A stretch of 10,316 nucleotides of DNA. Source: Clostridia bacterium. GTDB taxonomy: Bacteria > Bacillota > Clostridia > Oscillospirales > CAG-272. The translations under genes were made by a program, and so were the position numbers. The stretch's first letter is position 1; each line of letters opens with the position of its first letter. Where the stretch lies: positions 1 through 10,316 of the forward strand of contig JAQXKW010000006.1 of the NCBI GenBank assembly GCA_029010655.1, written 5' to 3'. This document shows, in pieces, positions 6,001 through 10,316 of the stretch. The notes under the pieces were generated by a model. It saw only the letters and a program-made list of their open reading frames with translations, searched no databases and was not told the DNA's origin.

Positions 6001-7182
6001 ATGCCAAAATATAAAAGAATTTTTCTTGTAGTTGCGGACAGCATGGGAATAGGGGCGGCGCCCGACGCTTCAAAATATAAAAACGGAGACGGAACCGACG
6101 AGGGCTCCGACACCTACGGCTCACTTTGTAAAACAAAAGGCTTTTCGGCGCCGTTTCTGGAAAAGCTGGGCATAGGAAATATTGACGGCGTAGCCTCTTT
6201 CTATCCCAAATGTGCAAATCCCGTGGGCGTATACGGCAAAATGCGGGAAAAATCCGCCGGCAAGGATACGGTAACGGGTCATTGGGAGCTGGCGGGAGTT
6301 GTGTCAGAAAAGGAAATGCCGACTTTTTATGAGGGCTTTCCAGAGGAGCTTCTCCGCCGATTGTGCGAAAGGTGGGGCAGAGGGTATCTCTGCAATAAGC
6401 CTTATTCGGGCACCGAGGTTATAAGAGACTACGGAATAGAGCATATGAAAACCGGCAAGCTGATTGTCTATACGTCGGCAGACAGCGTTTTCCAGATAGC
6501 GGCGCACGAGGAAACCGTGCCGATTAACGAGCTTTACCGATGCTGTGAGATTGCAAGAGCGGAGCTGAAAGGCGAATTTGCCGTGGGCAGGGTTATCGCC
6601 CGCCCGTTTCTCGGTGAATACCCCGATTTTTACCGCACTGCCAACAGACATGACTATTCGCTGGAGGCACCGTCGGATACCCTGTGCGACGTGCTGAAAA
6701 ATAAAGGAATGGACGTAATAGGGGTAGGGAAGATAGGAGATATTTTCGCCCACAGAGGCTTGACGGAGGAAATACGTACGGTAAGCAATACGGACGGTAT
6801 GAATAAAACGTATGAATTGCTCCGCCGTGATTTTCACGGACTGTGCTTTGTAAATCTTGTGGATTTTGATATGAAATACGGTCACCGCAGAGACCCCGAG
6901 GGCTACGCCGGGGCGGTTATTGAAACGGATCGTTTTCTTTGTAAGTTTTCCGAAAAAATGCGTGACGGCGACCTTCTCATATTAACCGCAGACCACGGGT
7001 GCGACCCCTGCCATATAGGAACGGACCATACGAGAGAATATGTTCCCGTGCTTATGTATTCAAGGAATATTATTCCCCGAAATATCGGAATTAGGGACGG
7101 CTTTTGCTCCCTCGGCGCAACTGTCGCCGATTTGTTTGAGGCACGTCACAGCTTCAACGGCAGCTTTGCCGACGAAATATGA
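6001..7182 (+). CDS. deoB: Phosphopentomutase
   Basis: Interconverts ribose-1-phosphate and ribose-5-phosphate (and the deoxy forms), linking nucleoside salvage to the pentose phosphate pathway. A cytoplasmic, Mn-dependent alkaline-phosphatase-superfamily enzyme. The 393 residues match the family length. Metal ligands fit B. cereus DeoB with a shift of 4: D290 and H295 in VDFDMKYGH, D331 and H332 in LTADHGCDP, H343 in TDHTREYVPV; D13 lies in the N-terminal ADSMGIGAAPDA. The activation threonine should be T90 in GKDTVTGHWE. Downstream GVGKIGDIFAHRGLTE is also a family signature. The protein starts MPKYKRIFLV. The gene is alone between its own promoter and a terminator; no deoC, deoD or pdp gene is in the window. 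Confidence 0.96.
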   Translation: MPKYKRIFLVVADSMGIGAAPDASKYKNGDGTDEGSDTYGSLCKTKGFSAPFLEKLGIGNIDGVASFYPKCANPVGVYGKMREKSAGKDTVTGHWELAGVVSEKEMPTFYEGFPEELLRRLCERWGRGYLCNKPYSGTEVIRDYGIEHMKTGKLIVYTSADSVFQIAAHEETVPINELYRCCEIARAELKGEFAVGRVIARPFLGEYPDFYRTANRHDYSLEAPSDTLCDVLKNKGMDVIGVGKIGDIFAHRGLTEEIRTVSNTDGMNKTYELLRRDFHGLCFVNLVDFDMKYGHRRDPEGYAGAVIETDRFLCKFSEKMRDGDLLILTADHGCDPCHIGTDHTREYVPVLMYSRNIIPRNIGIRDGFCSLGATVADLFEARHSFNGSFADEI

Positions 7183-7196
7183 ATATAAGCACAAAA

Positions 7197-7217
7197 AAAG
7201 CGGCGTTTTGCCGCTTT
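7197..7217. terminator. Bidirectional intrinsic terminator, deoB / rodA
   Basis: AAAGCGGC (7197-7204) pairs with GCCGCTTT (7210-7217) around GTTTT. On the minus strand the run of seven A at 7193-7199 becomes a strong U-tract, so it serves rodA best, 7 bp after that gene's stop. On the plus strand the tail TTTCTTAT is weaker but adequate for deoB. Confidence 0.85.
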
Positions 7218-7223
7218 CTTATA

Positions 7224-8348
7224 TTACGCTTTTTCTCTTTCAAAGAAATACTTCTGATTGTGACTTTTAATGCTTTGCACAAGACCGATAAGCATATACA
7301 TTGCAAGCATTGACGAGCCGCCGTAGCTCATAAAGGGAAGCGTTATTCCGATAACGGGGAGCATGGCAAGACACATGCCGATATTCTCCAAGGTCTGGAA
7401 TATAAGTATTGCAACTACTCCCGCACAAATATATGCGCCGTAGTCCTTTCTTGCAATTCTGGCAATCCACAGAAGCCTTATTATAAGAATTGTCATCAGA
7501 ACAATATAGGCAAAACAGCCGAAAAAGCCGAATTTTTCCGCAAGGATTGCGAAAATAAAATCGGAATAGCAGGCAGGCAGATACACATACTGTGTTCCGC
7601 CCCGAAATCCCGAGCCGAGAAAGCCTCCTGCGGCAATAGCCGAGCGGCTTTTCAGCGCCTGATACCCTATATCCAAAGGGTCGCCCTCGGGATTGAAGCC
7701 GTAAACTATGCGAAGCTGCTGCTTTTCGCTGAGAAGATTCCACCATACTGGCGAGGACAGCACAAGCAGGGCGGCAACGCCGATAAAATACCAAATGGAA
7801 AGACCGCCCACCAAAAGCATAACAGCCATTATAAACATGTATACAAGTGTGGAGCCTAAATCTCCGGTTTTAAGAACCAGCGCACAGATAATTCCCGCAT
7901 GAACACCCAGCTGTAAAACGCTTGTGATTTTGTTTATTTTTCCCTGAAGGAGCTTTATATGCCTTGAAAATGTAATAATAAACAGAAGCTTTACGTATTC
8001 GGAGGGCTGAATATCAAAGGGAACTCCGGGAATTCTGATCCAGTTTTTATTTCCGTGGTCGCCCTGACCGAAAAGCACAGCCGCAAGCATAAATGCTACG
8101 GCGGCAACGTATATCCATATGCCGCATTTTTTAATCAGCTTGTCGTAGTCTATAAAGGCAAGCGTTATCATGGCAATACAGCCAAGTACCGAGGCGATGG
8201 TCTGAACCAAAACATACCGTGTTCCCAGCTCGTTGGAAGCTCCTGCAAGGGTGATTATGGAAAGAGCCGTCATTCCCAGAACGCATACCAAAACCACAAA
8301 ATCTATCTGTCTGAATTTTTCTTTTACGGTAACGGAAAATTCTTTCAA
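7224..8348 (-). CDS. rodA: Rod-shape peptidoglycan glycosyltransferase RodA (SEDS family)
   Basis: Integral membrane SEDS polymerase that extends glycan strands from lipid II with a class B PBP in the elongation machinery. The 374 residues contain about ten hydrophobic segments. Signatures include NWIRIPGVPFDIQPSEYVKL (E117 matches E. coli E114), KTGDLGSTLV (160-169), GYQALKSRSAIAAGG, the extracellular PACYSDFIFAILAEKFGFFG with presumed catalytic D263 (E. coli D262), and LPVIGITLPFMSYGGSSML. The compact size and single-domain form favour RodA over FtsW. The start is TTG (8348-8346), supported by AAAGGAG 6 nt upstream. It lies 40 bp after proS with no terminator between them, so probably on the proS transcript. 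No mreBCD or PBP2 is near. Confidence 0.92.
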   Translation of the reverse strand: MKEFSVTVKEKFRQIDFVVLVCVLGMTALSIITLAGASNELGTRYVLVQTIASVLGCIAMITLAFIDYDKLIKKCGIWIYVAAVAFMLAAVLFGQGDHGNKNWIRIPGVPFDIQPSEYVKLLFIITFSRHIKLLQGKINKITSVLQLGVHAGIICALVLKTGDLGSTLVYMFIMAVMLLVGGLSIWYFIGVAALLVLSSPVWWNLLSEKQQLRIVYGFNPEGDPLDIGYQALKSRSAIAAGGFLGSGFRGGTQYVYLPACYSDFIFAILAEKFGFFGCFAYIVLMTILIIRLLWIARIARKDYGAYICAGVVAILIFQTLENIGMCLAMLPVIGITLPFMSYGGSSMLAMYMLIGLVQSIKSHNQKYFFEREKA

Positions 8349-8354
8349 AAGCGG

Positions 8355-8361
8355 CTCCTTT
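8355..8361 (-). promoter_or_regulatory. Strong Shine-Dalgarno site fixing the TTG start of rodA
   Basis: AAAGGAG on the minus strand lies 6 nt before TTG 8348. No in-frame ATG is suitably placed. The strong site probably compensates for the weak start codon. Confidence 0.75.
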
Positions 8362-8388
8362 CCGTAATACTTAAATACTTATGAGTAA

Positions 8389-9825
8389 TCAGTACGCTAT
8401 TGCCCAGAACACCATTTCTTTTGCGGGCTTTCCGCAGCAAACGCACTTGTCGGAGATTTTTTTCTGCTCAAAGGGAATACATCTGCTGCCTACGCCGGTC
8501 TTTTCCTTAACCGCCTTTTCGCATTCCTCGGAGCCGCACCACATAGCCATAACAAAGCCGTCGCCGTTCTTCTCCAGAGCCTCATTAATTTCGTCAATTG
8601 TGGTACACTCATATGTTTTCTGCTCACGGTTTTCGAGAGCCTTTGCATACATTTCGGAGCGAACCTCCTCGAGACGCTGTGCAACCGTTTCTTCAATGTT
8701 TTCAAGAGACTCAAAATTCTTTTCTCTGTTCACTCTCTTAACGGTTACGCACTTGTTTTCGGCAATATCGCGGGGACCGATTTCTATGCGGAGGGGAACA
8801 CCCTTCATCTCATATTCTGAGAACTTCCAGCCGGGGGTGTTTTCGCTGTCGTCCACCTTAACTCTGAAGGAGCCTTTAAGTCTGTCACGCAGAGCATAAG
8901 CGGCGTCAAGAACGCCCTCCTTGTGCTGCTGAACGGGGATAATCACAACCTGAATGGGAGCAACTGCGGGGGGAAGCACAAGGCCGTTGTTGTCGCCGTG
9001 GGTCATAATAATCTCGCCTATCATTCTTGTAGTGGTACCCCATGAGGTCTGATGGGGATACTGCAATTTATTATCCTTGTCGGTGTATTTAATATCAAAT
9101 GCCTTTGCAAAGCCGTCGCCGAAGTAGTGGGAGGTGCCCGCCTGGAGAGCCTTTCCGTCATGCATGAGCGCTTCAATGGCGTAGGTTGCCTCAGCACCTG
9201 CAAACTTGTCGCTTTCCGTTTTTCTGCCTTTAACTACGGGGATTGCAAGGTCGTTTTCGTGGAAGTCCGCATACACGTTAAGCATTTTGATTGTTTCTTC
9301 CTCAGCCTCTTTTGCCGTAGCGTGCATGGTGTGACCCTCCTGCCAAAGGAATTCTCTTGAACGCAGGAAAGGACGGGTGGTCTTTTCCCAGCGTACCACG
9401 GAGCACCACTGGTTGTAGAGCTTGGGAAGGTCTCTGTAAGACTTTATTATGTTTGCATAATGCTCGCAGAAAAGCGTTTCCGAGGTGGGACGCACACAAA
9501 GCCTTTCCTGCAAGGGCTCGGAGCCGCCGTGAGTAACCCAAGCAACCTCAGGTGCAAAGCCCTCCACATGCTCCTTTTCCTTGTTGAGAAGCGATTCGGG
9601 AATGAACATGGGCATATATACGTTTTCATGCCCTGTTTCCTTGAAACGGCCGTCCAGATTTTTCTGAATAAGCTCCCATATTGCATATCCGTAGGGGCGG
9701 ATTATCATGCAGCCCTTAACGCTTGAATAGTCTATAAGGTCAGCTTTTTTACAGATGTCCGTGTACCATTTGGCAAAATCCTCGTCCATTGACGTGATTT
9801 GCTCAACCATTTTATCGTTTGCCAT
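8389..9825 (-). CDS. proS: Prolyl-tRNA synthetase, type 3 (archaeal/eukaryote-like)
   Basis: Class II aminoacyl-tRNA synthetase that charges tRNA-Pro in the cytoplasm. The 478 residues match the T. thermophilus type (477) and lack the editing insertion of E. coli-type ProRS. Motifs: RPTSETL (112-118), motif 2 FLRSREFLWQEGHTMHA (153-169) and motif 3 GTTTRMIGEIIM (263-274). The anticodon domain follows around residues 290-390. The C-terminal zinc domain carries C430, C435, C461 and C464, exactly three positions after the T. thermophilus ligands, and the protein ends in the conserved tyrosine. The start has an AGAGG site about 6 nt upstream. The gene has its own promoter after pcrA and is followed closely by rodA. 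Confidence 0.97.
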   Translation of the reverse strand: MANDKMVEQITSMDEDFAKWYTDICKKADLIDYSSVKGCMIIRPYGYAIWELIQKNLDGRFKETGHENVYMPMFIPESLLNKEKEHVEGFAPEVAWVTHGGSEPLQERLCVRPTSETLFCEHYANIIKSYRDLPKLYNQWCSVVRWEKTTRPFLRSREFLWQEGHTMHATAKEAEEETIKMLNVYADFHENDLAIPVVKGRKTESDKFAGAEATYAIEALMHDGKALQAGTSHYFGDGFAKAFDIKYTDKDNKLQYPHQTSWGTTTRMIGEIIMTHGDNNGLVLPPAVAPIQVVIIPVQQHKEGVLDAAYALRDRLKGSFRVKVDDSENTPGWKFSEYEMKGVPLRIEIGPRDIAENKCVTVKRVNREKNFESLENIEETVAQRLEEVRSEMYAKALENREQKTYECTTIDEINEALEKNGDGFVMAMWCGSEECEKAVKEKTGVGSRCIPFEQKKISDKCVCCGKPAKEMVFWAIAY

Positions 9826-9857
9826 ATACTACCTCTTAAATAAATTTCAATAACAGT

Positions 9858-9886
9858 ATTCTACAACAGATTGGGACTTTTGTCAA
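9858..9886 (-). promoter_or_regulatory. proS sigma-A promoter
   Basis: On the minus strand a consensus -35 TTGACA (9886-9881), a 17-nt spacer and -10 TAGAAT (9863-9858) predict a start near 9851 and a leader of about 26 nt. The -35 box overlaps the TGA stop codon of the upstream helicase gene (9885-9883). No terminator lies between the genes, so read-through from the helicase gene is also possible. Confidence 0.75.
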
Positions 9887-10316
9887 TCTTCTTTCTTCAG
9901 CCTTGCAAAGGAAGCCATAAGCTTTTTTGTGCCCACCTTGTCAAACTCAACCTCGTAGAGAATGTCGCCGCCCATGCTTTTTACGGAAAGAACGGTTCCC
10001 GCACCGAAATTGGTGTGGCGCACACGGTCTCCCTTGTCAAAGGTTTCCGCAGGGGCGCTTCTTTTTGGACTTGCGCCGGGAGCCTTCGGTACGGTCTTTG
10101 ACAGAGATTTCTGCCGTGAGAAGCCGGTCGACGGCACATTTCCCGTGTAAGCGGCACGTTCTTCGCCCATGCCCCAGCCCCCTCCGGGTCCGGAGTGGTT
10201 ATAAATAGGCATGTCTCCCGCCCTTGCCGGCATTTTTTTGCCGTAGCCGTAATTATAGGACTCTCCGTATGCGGAGTATGACGAATAGGTTTTATCGCAG
10301 TCGTCGGTCAGCTTTT
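9883..10316 (-). CDS. pcrA: PcrA/UvrD-type DNA helicase, C-terminal end (partial, 5' end outside window)
   Basis: About 144 residues of a C-terminus; the frame runs off the window edge, so the internal ATG at 10233 is not the true start. The last 50 residues, with FDKGDRVRHTNFGAGTVLSV and a Phe-Ala-Arg-Leu-Lys-Lys ending, are the Tudor-like domain at the end of Gram-positive PcrA helicases, which contacts RNA polymerase. Before it lies a low-complexity linker: Tyr/Ser/Gly-rich (YSSYSAYGESYNYGYG), then Gly-rich (SGPGGGWGMGEE), then basic and Ser/Pro-rich. PcrA is a superfamily 1A 3'-5' helicase in repair and replication-transcription conflict. The motor domains lie outside the window, so a related UvrD-like helicase with the same tail cannot be excluded. 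Confidence 0.88.
   Translation of the reverse strand, partial: KLTDDCDKTYSSYSAYGESYNYGYGKKMPARAGDMPIYNHSGPGGGWGMGEERAAYTGNVPSTGFSRQKSLSKTVPKAPGASPKRSAPAETFDKGDRVRHTNFGAGTVLSVKSMGGDILYEVEFDKVGTKKLMASFARLKKED

Noticed and set aside
6304..6885. 193-codon open frame opposite deoB
   Set aside because: Shadow of deoB with no recognisable motifs.
8381..8899. 172-codon open frame opposite proS
   Set aside because: Shadow of the ProRS zinc domain; Ser/Phe-rich antisense composition.
9883..10233. Independent 116-residue protein starting at ATG 10233
   Set aside because: The frame stays open to the window edge and the sequence is the linker and C-terminal domain of PcrA; it is a fragment of a larger gene.
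1..10316. CRISPR arrays, insertion sequences, tRNA or rRNA genes, phage genes
   Set aside because: No regularly spaced repeats, transposase motifs, cloverleaf-like elements or phage proteins were seen on either strand; this was by eye only.

Overview
The window looks like chromosomal housekeeping DNA from a low-to-mid GC Firmicute, most likely a gut-type Clostridia member (Oscillospiraceae/Ruminococcaceae-like). This rests on the Clostridia-like RpoB N-terminus, a Bacillus-type NagB active-site loop, a MecA-family ClpC adaptor, a PcrA-type helicase tail, a type-3 ProRS and strong Shine-Dalgarno sites. The genus assignment is inference. I see no mobile element, CRISPR array, tRNA or rRNA gene.

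Layout. Minus strand, 1-1587: the first 529 codons of rpoB, cut by the window edge just after the rifampicin cluster I. Between rpoB and the divergent nag operon lies a 372-bp AT-rich control region. It holds a consensus rpoB promoter, a 122-nt rpoB leader with a possible 20-codon leader ORF and two competing hairpins, a perfect 16-bp inverted repeat, and a near-consensus nag promoter. Plus strand, 1960-5272: nagA, nagB and a ROK-like sugar kinase form one tight operon. It ends at a perfect 18-bp bidirectional terminator shared with a convergent, short mecA-like gene (minus, 5324-5851). Plus strand, 6001-7182: deoB, a single gene with its own promoter and a second bidirectional terminator. Minus strand, 7224-10316: rodA, proS and the C-terminal end of a PcrA/UvrD helicase, transcribed pcrA -> proS -> rodA. 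The proS promoter -35 box overlaps the pcrA stop codon.

How the genes work together. NagA deacetylates GlcNAc-6-phosphate and NagB converts the resulting glucosamine-6-phosphate to fructose-6-phosphate and ammonia. The third operon gene is a plausible source of phosphorylated amino sugar, since no PTS or transporter is visible. DeoB feeds nucleoside pentoses into the pentose phosphate pathway. RodA polymerises peptidoglycan, ProRS charges tRNA-Pro, and PcrA and RpoB serve DNA repair and transcription.

No clearly new multi-gene system is visible. The items most worth a second look are the ROK-like kinase with an unassigned N-terminal domain and no zinc motif, the rpoB leader with its small ORF and alternative hairpins, and the perfect palindrome between rpoB and nagA.
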